Numbered from the stretch's first letter, positions 1 through 7,092 are shown. The stretch: DNA of 11,155 nt from Nitrospiraceae bacterium (GCA_025934615.1 JAICXS010000019.1:1-11155), one strand, 5' to 3'. Made by a program: numbers and translations. Notes: generated by a model not told the origin, from the sequence alone.

Positions 1-73
1 CAAATATGGGGTTTGGCGAATAGCGACTATTGCTCTCATTCGTCACCGTCCACCAGCGTTGCTCGTAAATCAT
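1..73 (-). CDS. Partial unknown protein, N-terminus only
   Basis: An open reading frame begins with ATG at 73 and runs off the left edge, giving 24 residues that start MIYEQRWWTVTNES and have no recognisable domain. Support for a real start is good: an AAGGAG Shine-Dalgarno sequence lies at 84-79, five bases from the ATG. The gene follows the 96-residue protein on the same strand after a 42-base gap with no terminator, so it is probably the fourth gene of the same operon. Two tandem Trp (residues 7-8) and a polar stretch are all that can be described. No function can be assigned from this fragment. Confidence 0.6.
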   Translation of the reverse strand, partial: MIYEQRWWTVTNESNSRYSPNPIF

Positions 74-115
74 GCGGTCTCCTTGGTCTAAAGTTCCGAT
101 CTATTAAAGGAATGC

Positions 116-406
116 TTATCCGGTAATGTGCCGGAACAGCGCCTCCGCCTGCTCTTCTTGCTCCTCGGGAGTCGGGAGAAAATATTGCGGCGACGGAATA
201 GCGGTAATCCCTTGTCCGGCTAATTCGGCGTGGAGGGCGCCATACGTGAACGGCCTAAAATATTTGGCCAACTTGGACGACGTGACACTCTCGTCAACGT
301 CTGCCGGATCTCGATTGGAGATCCAATAGCTCCAACGGTTCCGGTGGGTCTTCCGAGTCAAAATCACCCAACAACGATGGCGCACTTCCTCGATACGCTT
401 CTTCAT
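116..406 (-). CDS. Small hypothetical protein (96 aa), operon member
   Basis: I do not recognise this family. The frame is open from 493, but I chose ATG at 406 because it overlaps the stop of the upstream gene by one base (TAATG) and is preceded by a GGGAGGGCGG purine-rich ribosome binding site; both point to translational coupling. The protein starts with a basic segment (MKKRIEEVRHRCW) and continues with a Trp/Tyr-rich stretch around residues 24-28. It ends in an acidic Glu/Gln run near residues 80-88. There is no signal peptide, membrane segment or catalytic motif that I can see. Given its coupling to a DNA-binding-like protein, a small cytoplasmic partner or accessory factor is possible, but this is a guess. 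Confidence 0.6.
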   Translation of the reverse strand: MKKRIEEVRHRCWVILTRKTHRNRWSYWISNRDPADVDESVTSSKLAKYFRPFTYGALHAELAGQGITAIPSPQYFLPTPEEQEEQAEALFRHITG

Positions 407-987
407 TATGCCGCCCTCCCTATCGATGCGTCGAACACAGCCGTATGTATGCGGATGCCATGTGCGCGGCGAAAGGCCCGGGTGGAACGCCAATGCCGCC
501 GGATAAAGGCATCCAGATTCCTGCCTTCAGCCGACCGTTGCAGTTGCGTGGTGGTGGGATGCGCGCCGCCATGCTTGGCTACGAACGCGTCATAGCGCCG
601 CTTAGCCACGATGCGTTTCCGATAATCGCGATGCCACGCCACGAGCTGCCGGTTCCGAAACCCATACTCGGTGAGACGACCTCGGAGCCGGGTGATAGAG
701 CACCCGGTGAGCCGGCTAATGGCGATGATCGTCCCGTGCTGCTGGAGCAAACGCCTCGCCGTAGCTCGATCGCAAAAGGGATTGAGAGGCTGCATGGCAT
801 CTTTGGGAGGCAACGGCGGCACGAGTCCATGGGCCACGCCCTGCCGGACCAACTGCCGCACGCGCTCATGACTCAACTGCAATTGTGCGGCGGCTTTTCG
901 CAGCGTGCCGTGCACGCGCCAGGCATCATACGCCACCACCATCATGGTGGGGGTGTGGACTCGAGAGGGCCGTCCTGCTCGTCGCAT
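406..987 (-). CDS. Arg-rich protein with repeated helix-turn-helix-like units
   Basis: This is a 193-residue, strongly basic, probably DNA-binding protein. Residues about 29-50 (LRKAAAQLQLSHERVRQLVR) read as a helix-turn-helix similar to those of sigma-factor region 4. A second HTH-like unit spans about 76-110 (ARRLLQQHGTIIAISRLTG, then a recognition-helix-like segment). A third unit, about 130-177, has the pattern of a short repeat associated with homing endonucleases (a hydrophobic helix, a G-x-x-P-T turn, then a helix ending in R-x-F-R-x-x-x-G-I). No nuclease motif follows. The start at 987 is well supported by AGGAGG five bases upstream. The gene overlaps the end of the receiver gene by 62 bases and is coupled to the next gene. 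A transcriptional regulator or a recruited mobile-element protein are both possible. Confidence 0.65.
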   Translation of the reverse strand: MRRAGRPSRVHTPTMMVVAYDAWRVHGTLRKAAAQLQLSHERVRQLVRQGVAHGLVPPLPPKDAMQPLNPFCDRATARRLLQQHGTIIAISRLTGCSITRLRGRLTEYGFRNRQLVAWHRDYRKRIVAKRRYDAFVAKHGGAHPTTTQLQRSAEGRNLDAFIRRHWRSTRAFRRAHGIRIHTAVFDASIGRAA

Positions 988-1462
988 GGGAACCTCCTGG
1001 TATGGGGTGAGATGGTACGGAAAGAAGACGATGATGTAATGGAGGATGCGACGGATCAGCCGGCGTATGGGATGGGACGGGAGAAGAATCTGTATCGAGC
1101 AGCCGACGAATCACCGGGATGATCGAATCTCGAAGAAGCGGCTTCAGGAAGACCGCCGCAGCACCTAATGCGCGCAGTCTGGTGAACACAGCGGGATCGT
1201 CAAAACCCGTCATCATCATCACGGGCGGGATGCGGGTCAACCGCTGAGCAGCCGCGAGCAATACATTGCCCGGCTGTTCCGGCATGACGATATCGCACAG
1301 GACGACATGGGCACGGGGTAAGAGCGGCTCGGCTTCCCTGACACTTGTGGCCGTCAGTACAGTGAGTCCCGGGAGATGGAATTCAAATAGGCCCACAAGC
1401 GCGGCAAGCGTCGCCGAATCATCATCAACGATAAGGATTGTGCGGGCGAAGCGATCAACCAT
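926..1462 (-). CDS. Stand-alone response-regulator receiver with Pro/Ser/His-rich tail
   Basis: This 178-residue protein is a CheY-like receiver. Residues 8-15 (TILIVDDD) give the acidic pocket (Asp13, Asp14). Asp57 in CDIVMPE is the expected phosphoacceptor, Thr85 in MMMTGFDD is the switch residue, and Lys107 in VFLKPL is the conserved lysine. The receiver fold ends near residue 125. Beyond it lies a 50-residue tail rich in Pro, Ser and His (for example SHPPLHHRLLSVPSHP) with no output domain, and the last 20 residues are encoded in DNA that also encodes the start of the next gene. No histidine kinase is adjacent on this strand; the hybrid kinase at 4225 is a distant candidate partner. A near-perfect inverted repeat lies just upstream of the ATG, and there is no clear Shine-Dalgarno sequence. 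Confidence 0.85.
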   Translation of the reverse strand: MVDRFARTILIVDDDSATLAALVGLFEFHLPGLTVLTATSVREAEPLLPRAHVVLCDIVMPEQPGNVLLAAAQRLTRIPPVMMMTGFDDPAVFTRLRALGAAAVFLKPLLRDSIIPVIRRLLDTDSSPVPSHTPADPSHPPLHHRLLSVPSHPIPGGSHATSRTALSSPHPHHDGGGV

Positions 1463-1493
1463 AATGATGTAGGTCCATATCCTACATCATCAT
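1461..1493. repeat. Inverted repeat abutting the receiver gene start
   Basis: ATGATGTAGG at 1464-1473 is repeated as its exact complement at 1481-1490, with a 7-base spacer. Allowing one mismatch (1463/1491), two more pairs extend the arms to 13 bases with 12 pairing. It lies one base upstream of the receiver ATG (1462-1460, minus strand). It could be a dimeric regulator's operator or an mRNA hairpin that limits translation. On the minus strand a TAGGAT (-10-like, 1484-1479) falls inside it, which would put the transcription start about ten bases before the ATG. Confidence 0.6.
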
Positions 1494-1665
1494 GGCCATT
1501 TCTGTAATTCGGCGAGATCCTTAAGGCTAATGGTTTAGTCCCGATTTCTATTTTTTATGATTGCTCGAGAAGTCGAGACACATTCACCCCGGGGAGCTAC
1601 TTTCTTATCCTCAGTTTTCCCCGCATCGGCACCTTCGGGTCCTCTTGAGAGCACCTTCCAAATTC

Positions 1666-1694
1666 CTGACAGCGCATACGGCTAGCAAGATAGT
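1666..1694 (+). promoter_or_regulatory. Candidate sigma-70-type promoter for the lipoprotein gene
   Basis: CTGACA at 1666-1671 (five of six matches to the -35 consensus) is separated by 17 bases from GATAGT at 1689-1694 (four of six matches to the -10). Transcription would start near 1701, about 35 bases before the ATG at 1736. The remainder of the 1463-1735 divergent intergenic stretch holds a short CTCGA/TCGAG hairpin at 1564-1577 and a CCCCGGGG palindrome near 1587; I assign no role to either. Confidence 0.4.
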
Positions 1695-1735
1695 TAAATA
1701 AGAGGCGTAGCCCAACTATTTTGAAGGAGACAAGA

Positions 1736-2404
1736 ATGAAATCGTCACTTGCCGCTTGCCTTGTCGGTACCTGTGCGTTGTTGGCTGGATGTGCTCAGCA
1801 CTATGTCCCGAAAATTTCGTTGGGCGAGAGCCCACAGACGATTCCGTTACGCGTCGAACTGCATCCGCTGAAAGATGCCCCGAAGGCGCCCGGCCAGCCG
1901 TATGGGGTTGTGGCCGAGCACGTCAAGACCGCCGAGCCCGGGGAACTGTCCGGTCCAATTACGGCGGCCGTCCTGAAAGACTTTCGTGAGAATCGCGTCT
2001 TTCAAGAGATCGATACCCACGTCGAGCATCCCGACGCAATTCTGACGGGGACCATCAATACTTTTTATGAGACGTATCGGCCGAAAGGATGGACCCAAGT
2101 GCCGTATGCGAAGTCTGTCGCTAAATTAATGGACGTCGATACGTATACCGCCGCCACAAAAGTCGATGTCGATCTGGTTCTTCGCACACCCGATGGGACC
2201 CGCATTGGGACCTATCATGGTCACGCCGCGGCAACCGACGAGTTCATTCCGAACAAACAAAATCAACCGGGGTCACATTCGAATTGGGCCCTCTCAGAGG
2301 CCATCCACCAAATTCGCCAGGCGCTCCTCGACGATGCGGACGTAGTGAAATATTCCACGCATGCCGCCCGCCTGCCGGAACGACAGAACGAACCGAAGCC
2401 ATAA
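1736..2404 (+). CDS. Lipoprotein of unknown function (222 aa)
   Basis: The product has a classic lipoprotein signal: MKSS, a hydrophobic stretch, then LLAGC with the acylated Cys at residue 19. It should be anchored in the outer or inner membrane and face the periplasm. The mature part is a single soluble domain of about 200 residues, with alternating hydrophobic strands (VDVDLVLRTPDGTRIGTYHG near residues 138-157) and a C-terminal helix (LSEAIHQIRQALLDD). This layout loosely resembles small periplasmic lipoproteins of the YajG type, but I cannot claim homology. I chose ATG at 1736 rather than an in-frame TTG at 1721 because the TTG lies within the GAAGGAGA ribosome binding site (1722-1729) that serves the ATG. 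It is transcribed alone: 350 bases separate it from the next gene. Confidence 0.8.
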   Translation: MKSSLAACLVGTCALLAGCAQHYVPKISLGESPQTIPLRVELHPLKDAPKAPGQPYGVVAEHVKTAEPGELSGPITAAVLKDFRENRVFQEIDTHVEHPDAILTGTINTFYETYRPKGWTQVPYAKSVAKLMDVDTYTAATKVDVDLVLRTPDGTRIGTYHGHAAATDEFIPNKQNQPGSHSNWALSEAIHQIRQALLDDADVVKYSTHAARLPERQNEPKP

Positions 2405-2756
2405 CGACAGTCACGATGTCCGAGTACGATTCATGAGAGGTAACCTATAAGGAGAACGTTAACAGCGCAGTATGACGACAATGCACATGGAGAGAACATG
2501 ATTGCGCTCTATCACGCTTGCTCAAAGCTACGTACCGGGCCGATTGCGCTGTATCGTGTTGTTCAATCCCCGTATCTACATCGATACATGCGATAATGAT
2601 TTTTTCCGCCCCATCTTGACACACGAACTGCACAACGCAGCGTTATTTCAATTTAATCCCGCTTTAAAACACCCGCTTTCTTGCTGGTACAGAGTGTGCT
2701 TTCTTTGTCCGCATGACCCGCAGGCGATCGGCCTGACCTGATCGGCTTAAATCGCC
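2405..2756 (+). other. Intergenic stretch without a convincing gene
   Basis: No reading frame here looks like a conserved protein. An AAGGAGAA ribosome-binding-like sequence sits at 2449-2456. A 9-codon frame (2472-2501) overlaps by ATGA with a 32-codon frame (2498-2596) that has GGAGAG nine bases upstream of its ATG, so tiny peptides or a leader are possible. An imperfect direct repeat beginning ATTGCGCT occurs at 2501 and 2543. A short hairpin (GTATC...GATAC) followed by a T-run lies near 2570-2606. A perfect TTGACA occurs at 2616-2621, but no good -10 lies at the right distance. The stretch may be the long 5' leader and promoter of the downstream channel gene. Confidence 0.4.
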
Positions 2757-2768
2757 ATGGGAATATGG

Positions 2769-4139
2769 ATGAAAAATCTGGTCGCACTCTCATGTCTCGT
2801 CTCCTTGGCGGCCGCTTGTATTGCCCCAAGCAAGGCGAACGGAGAAGCGTTCCGCATTACAAGCCAAAGCGCCTCCGCAACCGGACAAGCGAGTGCGTTT
2901 GCTGCGCAAGCGGACGACGCCTCCGCAATCTACTACAACGCTGCCGGCATGACTCAACTCAACCGGCTTCAAGTTTCCGCCGGCACGAATCTAGTTGGAG
3001 GCGGATTTTCGTTCCGTAGTCCTTCCGGCGCCACCGCTCACGGAGATCTTAATGGGGCCATCGCCATCCCGCCACCGAGCAATTTTTATGTCAGCGCACG
3101 ACTCAAGGACTTCGGCTGGTCTAGAATGGGGGACTGGGGAGTTGGGCTCGGGATCATTTCGCCATTCGGGCAACTCACACGTTATCCCGATAACGGCCCC
3201 TTCTCCAGTGCGGCGACCTCGGCTGCACTTCCGTTAGTCGATATTAAACCGACGCTGGCCTTTCGCTTCAACGAGCATCTCGCCATTGGTGTAGGCGCGG
3301 ATATCTATACGTTCAGCAATTTTTTAGGAGAAGGTCAATCGGAAGTGAAATCAACCTGGCCAGGGGGAGGAGCAATTCCGCGGGGAACGCCCATCGAGGT
3401 GAACGGCAAAGGGACTGCGCCAGGGTTTAACGTCAGCCTTCTATATACCCCGCTTCTCAATGAAGACGGAAAACCAGTGGCTAATATCGGCATTATCTAT
3501 AGAAGTCAGGCCACCTTGCACATGAACGGAGAGTTTCGCGTGAACGGCGGATTGGCTGCCGATGCCAAGACGACTTTGGTATTACCGCAGATAATAACCG
3601 GAGCCTTCGCAATATGGCCGATCCGAAACCGTCTCACCGAGTGGAAACTGGAATTCGATTTAGATTTTGCAGGATGGAAATCCAACCGAAATCTCGACGT
3701 GCACTTATCGAACGGCACGACGTTGCCATTTCCGCAACAGTGGCGAAATAGTTTCGTTGCCCATTTCGGAACGGAATACAAGTGGCTTCAACTGCCGCTC
3801 CTGCCGTCATGGGAAGTGGCGCTACGCGGCGGTTATCTCTTTTCTCAAACGCCCGTGCCCGACCTAACGTTTAATCCGGCGGTTCCTGACGCTGATCACC
3901 ATGGTGTGGCGATCGGACTAGGAGCCACCTGCAAAGAGGGAGGCTTGCTGTTTGGATTGTTACCATGCCAAGGCATAGGATTCGGTTCTGTCAAGACTCA
4001 ATCGGTCGGTATCGACGTGGCCTATCAGGCGCTCCTTTATGAATCGCGAACCATTACGGGCAATCTCAATCCCACGGTAAATGGCACCTATCACAGCACA
4101 TTGCACGTCGGCGCCGTTAATGTGCGTGTGAATTTTTAG
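2769..4139 (+). CDS. FadL/OmpP1/TodX-family outer-membrane channel
   Basis: This outer-membrane beta-barrel admits hydrophobic compounds such as long-chain fatty acids or aromatic hydrocarbons. After a signal peptide (MKNLVALSCLVSLAAAC..., probable cleavage near residues 22-26), the mature protein begins with FRITSQSASATGQASAF and then YYNAAGMTQL, the family's N-terminal plug region and NPAG-like motif. Alternating barrel strands follow, and the protein ends in NVRVNF, the terminal-Phe signature recognised by the barrel-assembly machinery. Length (456 residues) is normal. An in-frame ATG at 2757 would add four residues (MGIW); I prefer 2769 because it starts directly with the signal peptide, although neither has a strong ribosome binding site. 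Two Cys in a late loop (TCKEGG and PCQGIG) could form a disulfide. A sensor kinase lies 85 bases downstream on the same strand. Confidence 0.9.
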   Translation: MKNLVALSCLVSLAAACIAPSKANGEAFRITSQSASATGQASAFAAQADDASAIYYNAAGMTQLNRLQVSAGTNLVGGGFSFRSPSGATAHGDLNGAIAIPPPSNFYVSARLKDFGWSRMGDWGVGLGIISPFGQLTRYPDNGPFSSAATSAALPLVDIKPTLAFRFNEHLAIGVGADIYTFSNFLGEGQSEVKSTWPGGGAIPRGTPIEVNGKGTAPGFNVSLLYTPLLNEDGKPVANIGIIYRSQATLHMNGEFRVNGGLAADAKTTLVLPQIITGAFAIWPIRNRLTEWKLEFDLDFAGWKSNRNLDVHLSNGTTLPFPQQWRNSFVAHFGTEYKWLQLPLLPSWEVALRGGYLFSQTPVPDLTFNPAVPDADHHGVAIGLGATCKEGGLLFGLLPCQGIGFGSVKTQSVGIDVAYQALLYESRTITGNLNPTVNGTYHSTLHVGAVNVRVNF

Positions 4140-4204
4140 GAATTTAATTCGGCATGTCGTTCCGAGTAACGGCTGCACTGGCTATAAACCTGTTTCCGGC
4201 GTTT

Positions 4205-4223
4205 CCTGTCTGTTTTGGACAGG
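4205..4223 (+). promoter_or_regulatory. Short hairpin directly upstream of the kinase start
   Basis: CCTGTC (4205-4210) pairs with GACAGG (4218-4223) around a 7-base T-rich loop. It ends one base before the ATG at 4225 and 13 bases before an alternative ATG at 4237, so it would cover any ribosome-binding site. No T-run follows, so it is not a typical terminator. A translational control element is possible. Confidence 0.3.
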
Positions 4224-4224
4224 C

Positions 4225-6996
4225 ATGCTAGACACTATGAATAATGCCCCTCATTCAACGCTCGCGTCGGCAACTTCGAGCGAACCATTTGCGTATGACT
4301 TGCTGTCGAAGGAGCATCCCATTACTGAAAAGGGCATGATGGAATTCCAACCGTTCGGGATTCTGCCAAGCGGCGAGAAGATTCAAGATCAAAGTGGTGT
4401 GACAGTGCGCGGCCATGTCGAATTTCTAGAAGAAGTCGTCAGCCACGCGAAAGGTCCAGAGGCCGGCAAGCACGCTGTTCAGGAATTGGTGCGTCTCATG
4501 AACGAGCGGATCTCTGATCCCGCCTATCATGTGACCGCCGCATTTCTCAAGAATCCGTGGAACAGCTATTCCTATGAGGCCGTGACCTACCTCAGCGCCT
4601 TCGCCGGAATGCTATCGCAGGATCCTCGATACCATATTCGATATGGCCGGGAAAAGTTTATTTTGCCGATTATACGGACCCTTGGGCGGCCTTTTTCCAT
4701 TCCCCAAATCTATAAGACGTTTGCCTATTTTGGCGAAAAGTATGCGAGGGGGTCTATCTTCTTTGAAACGGTGAGTGTGAATGAATCAAGCGCTATCCTG
4801 CGTATTAAGTTTACCGACTCGGTGTATCGTCAGTTCGGCAAGTATCGCAAGGCCTGTGTCGCAAATATCTGTGAGGTGGCAAAGGGCGCCATCGCCGCTA
4901 TTCCGGAAGCCGTGCATCATCTCAAGCCTGCCACGGTGAAGGACCGAACCTGTATCGTGAACGGCGACGAGTATTGCGAATGGGAATTTCACTGGGAACC
5001 GCAGACCTCCCGTCTCTCGCCGTGGGTCGTGGCCGGCTCCCTCAGTATGTTGATGGCCTTTATTGGTTTGCGGTGGGGCTACCCCTGGATGTCAGTGATC
5101 GAAGCGGTCATGCTGTCGCTTCTCCCCGCCGGGTCTGTATGGTTGTCGTATCTCAAAGTAGCGACCAAAAGGGAGTCGAACACCCGTGAAAGTATAATTC
5201 AGGAACAGATGCGTTCCGTCGAATCGAAACATGAAGAGCTACGCGAAGCATATATGCAGCAACAGCAAACAACGGTCGAGCTTCAGCGCAAGGTGAATCA
5301 ACTCACGACCGTCCACGAGACAAGCATTATCATTAATTCCGCATTGGATCGGAACGTACTGCTGGACAATGTATTGACGTCGATTGTGACCGATCTCCAG
5401 TACGATTTAGCCATGGTGGCCTTTTACGATCCCGATCGGCACGTCCTCGGCGATGTCCGTATCGTAGGTGCGTCCAAGGACATTATGACGTTCGCTCGCA
5501 CGATTGAAGTGCCGGTTACGACGCCGCCATGCCTCGAATCCGAGGTGATTCTGCATGAGACTCACATCTTAGTGAAGGACATCCAAGATGTCTGGAGCCG
5601 GCTGCATCCCATTGATAGGCAACTCTTTGCACTCACAGGCGCGAAATCCTTCATTAGCGTCCCGCTCAAGACGAAGAAACGTATCCTCGGCGCCATCACG
5701 GTGCAGCGAATACGTCCGGAAGCCCTCACGCAGGACGATGTAGAAGTCGTAACGACCGTCGCCGGTCAACTCGCCGTCGCTTTAGATAATGCTGAGGCCT
5801 ACGGAAAAATCGAGGCCCTCAGCATCGGATTGGAAGCGATGGTCCGTGAACGGACAACGGAGCTCGAGCAGGCGGTGAAGAAATTAAAGGAGATGGACGA
5901 GGTCAAATCGCTCTTCCTAGCCCATGTATCGCATGAGCTGCGAACGCCCCTCACCAGTATCAGCGGGTTTATCGATAATATGCTGAATGGGCTGACCGGA
6001 CCGCTGAGCCAACGGCAGGGGGAATATCTGACGCGGATTCAATCAAATGGCGAACGTCTCGCACGAATGATTGCGGACCTTCTCGATCGTGCTCGCATCG
6101 AAGCGGGCAAACTTGAATTAGCCCTATCAGAGGTCAATTTACCGAATGTGGTCAGCGAGGCGGTCGACCAGCTACGTCCATTGGCGCTTGCCAAACAGCA
6201 ACGGTTGGATGTCCGGACAAGAACCGATGAAATCACGGTGTGGGGTGATGCGGATAAAATCCATCAGATTGTGACAAACCTCGTCGATAACGCGATCAAA
6301 TATACCCCCGAAGGCGGTGCAATCTCGGTACAGATCCAACCGGAGAGTACCCTGCGTGCACGCGTTTCGGTGCGTGATACGGGGCCGGGCATTCCGTCCG
6401 ACGCGCTGCCTAAATTGTTTGACCCGTTTTTCCGTATTGGCCTTCAGGGTAAGACGCACGTGAAAGGCCTAGGCTTGGGGTTGTCGATTGTCAAAGACCT
6501 CGTCGAGCTCCATGGTGGAGACGTGTCGGTATGCAATGCAGAGAAGACGGGGGCTGAATTTCATTTCACCCTTCCATGTCGGAAGAAGAAAGAGGGGCGG
6601 CGATGGGACGTGTCGGAACGTAAACGTGTGCTCGTGGTCGATGATGATTTCGACATCCGACGGCTTCTTGTCGATCGACTGTCGGCCAAGGGGTACTTGG
6701 TTGAAGAGGCCGGAGATGGACGCGCCGCCCTCGAGATCTTAGAGCACGGCACCATGGACGGCCTGATACTGGACCTTGGCTTACCTATCATCGATGGTCT
6801 TGATGTCCTGCATCGCATTGGAAAGATGCCTCATCAACTTTCCGTGATGGTAATTACAGCAGGGGAAAGTAAGGAGCGTGCACTTCTTGCGATGCGGGCA
6901 GGCGCTCATGCCTATCTACTCAAACCGTTCAATGTTGAAGTGCTCAGTCAAATCGTCGACGGGTGGTTCACGACCGCGACAGCATCAGGCAAATAA
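4225..6996 (+). CDS. Hybrid sensor histidine kinase: V4R-like, membrane hairpin, GAF, HisKA, HATPase, REC
   Basis: This 923-residue kinase should sense a signal and pass phosphate from His to Asp. Residues about 30-258 form a cytoplasmic sensor with no signal peptide. Cys216, Asp240, Cys243 and Cys251 match the spacing of the zinc site in V4R domains of aromatic-sensing regulators. Two hydrophobic segments (about 267-282 and 288-310), joined by only RWGYP, form a membrane hairpin. A coiled coil (about 318-362) and a GAF domain (about 363-530) follow. HisKA carries the phosphorylated His570 in SHELRTPL. HATPase motifs are the N box NLVDNAIKY (Asn685, Asn689), DTGPGIP (Asp718) and GLGLGLS (Gly748 onward). 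The C-terminal receiver has Asp806-808, phosphoacceptor Asp850 and Lys900, and no output domain. The start is uncertain (4225 or 4237). It lies just after the FadL-type gene. Confidence 0.9.
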   Translation: MLDTMNNAPHSTLASATSSEPFAYDLLSKEHPITEKGMMEFQPFGILPSGEKIQDQSGVTVRGHVEFLEEVVSHAKGPEAGKHAVQELVRLMNERISDPAYHVTAAFLKNPWNSYSYEAVTYLSAFAGMLSQDPRYHIRYGREKFILPIIRTLGRPFSIPQIYKTFAYFGEKYARGSIFFETVSVNESSAILRIKFTDSVYRQFGKYRKACVANICEVAKGAIAAIPEAVHHLKPATVKDRTCIVNGDEYCEWEFHWEPQTSRLSPWVVAGSLSMLMAFIGLRWGYPWMSVIEAVMLSLLPAGSVWLSYLKVATKRESNTRESIIQEQMRSVESKHEELREAYMQQQQTTVELQRKVNQLTTVHETSIIINSALDRNVLLDNVLTSIVTDLQYDLAMVAFYDPDRHVLGDVRIVGASKDIMTFARTIEVPVTTPPCLESEVILHETHILVKDIQDVWSRLHPIDRQLFALTGAKSFISVPLKTKKRILGAITVQRIRPEALTQDDVEVVTTVAGQLAVALDNAEAYGKIEALSIGLEAMVRERTTELEQAVKKLKEMDEVKSLFLAHVSHELRTPLTSISGFIDNMLNGLTGPLSQRQGEYLTRIQSNGERLARMIADLLDRARIEAGKLELALSEVNLPNVVSEAVDQLRPLALAKQQRLDVRTRTDEITVWGDADKIHQIVTNLVDNAIKYTPEGGAISVQIQPESTLRARVSVRDTGPGIPSDALPKLFDPFFRIGLQGKTHVKGLGLGLSIVKDLVELHGGDVSVCNAEKTGAEFHFTLPCRKKKEGRRWDVSERKRVLVVDDDFDIRRLLVDRLSAKGYLVEEAGDGRAALEILEHGTMDGLILDLGLPIIDGLDVLHRIGKMPHQLSVMVITAGESKERALLAMRAGAHAYLLKPFNVEVLSQIVDGWFTTATASGK

Positions 6997-7073
6997 TTCT
7001 GTTCGCAGCCATGTGATGACACTTCACCATGCAATTTATTGCTAATGGCTTGTCCCGCTCTGCGATAACGGAT

Positions 7074-7092
7074 AGGTCCGGCAAAGGGACCT
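7074..7092. terminator. Weak hairpin between convergent genes
   Basis: AGGTCC (7074-7079) pairs with GGACCT (7087-7092) around a 7-base loop, between the 3' ends of the kinase and the RNase H-like gene. There is no T-run on either side, so it could be a bidirectional, possibly Rho-assisted, stop, but the call is weak. The rest of 6997-7129 shows nothing else. Confidence 0.2.

Noticed and set aside
230..595. A 121-codon plus-strand frame
   Set aside because: It is antisense to the coupled 96-residue and HTH-like genes and shows no conserved motif.
445..1122. A 225-codon open frame on the plus strand opposite the minus-strand operon
   Set aside because: It lies antisense to a clear receiver and a well-started HTH-like gene, has no ribosome binding site, and its translation resembles no protein family.
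1564..1594. Short hairpin and CCCCGGGG palindrome as a terminator
   Set aside because: No T-run follows on either strand and both neighbouring genes start, rather than end, here.
2502..2741. A 79-codon frame upstream of the channel gene
   Set aside because: It starts with TTG without a suitable ribosome binding site, has unusual composition, and covers likely promoter DNA.
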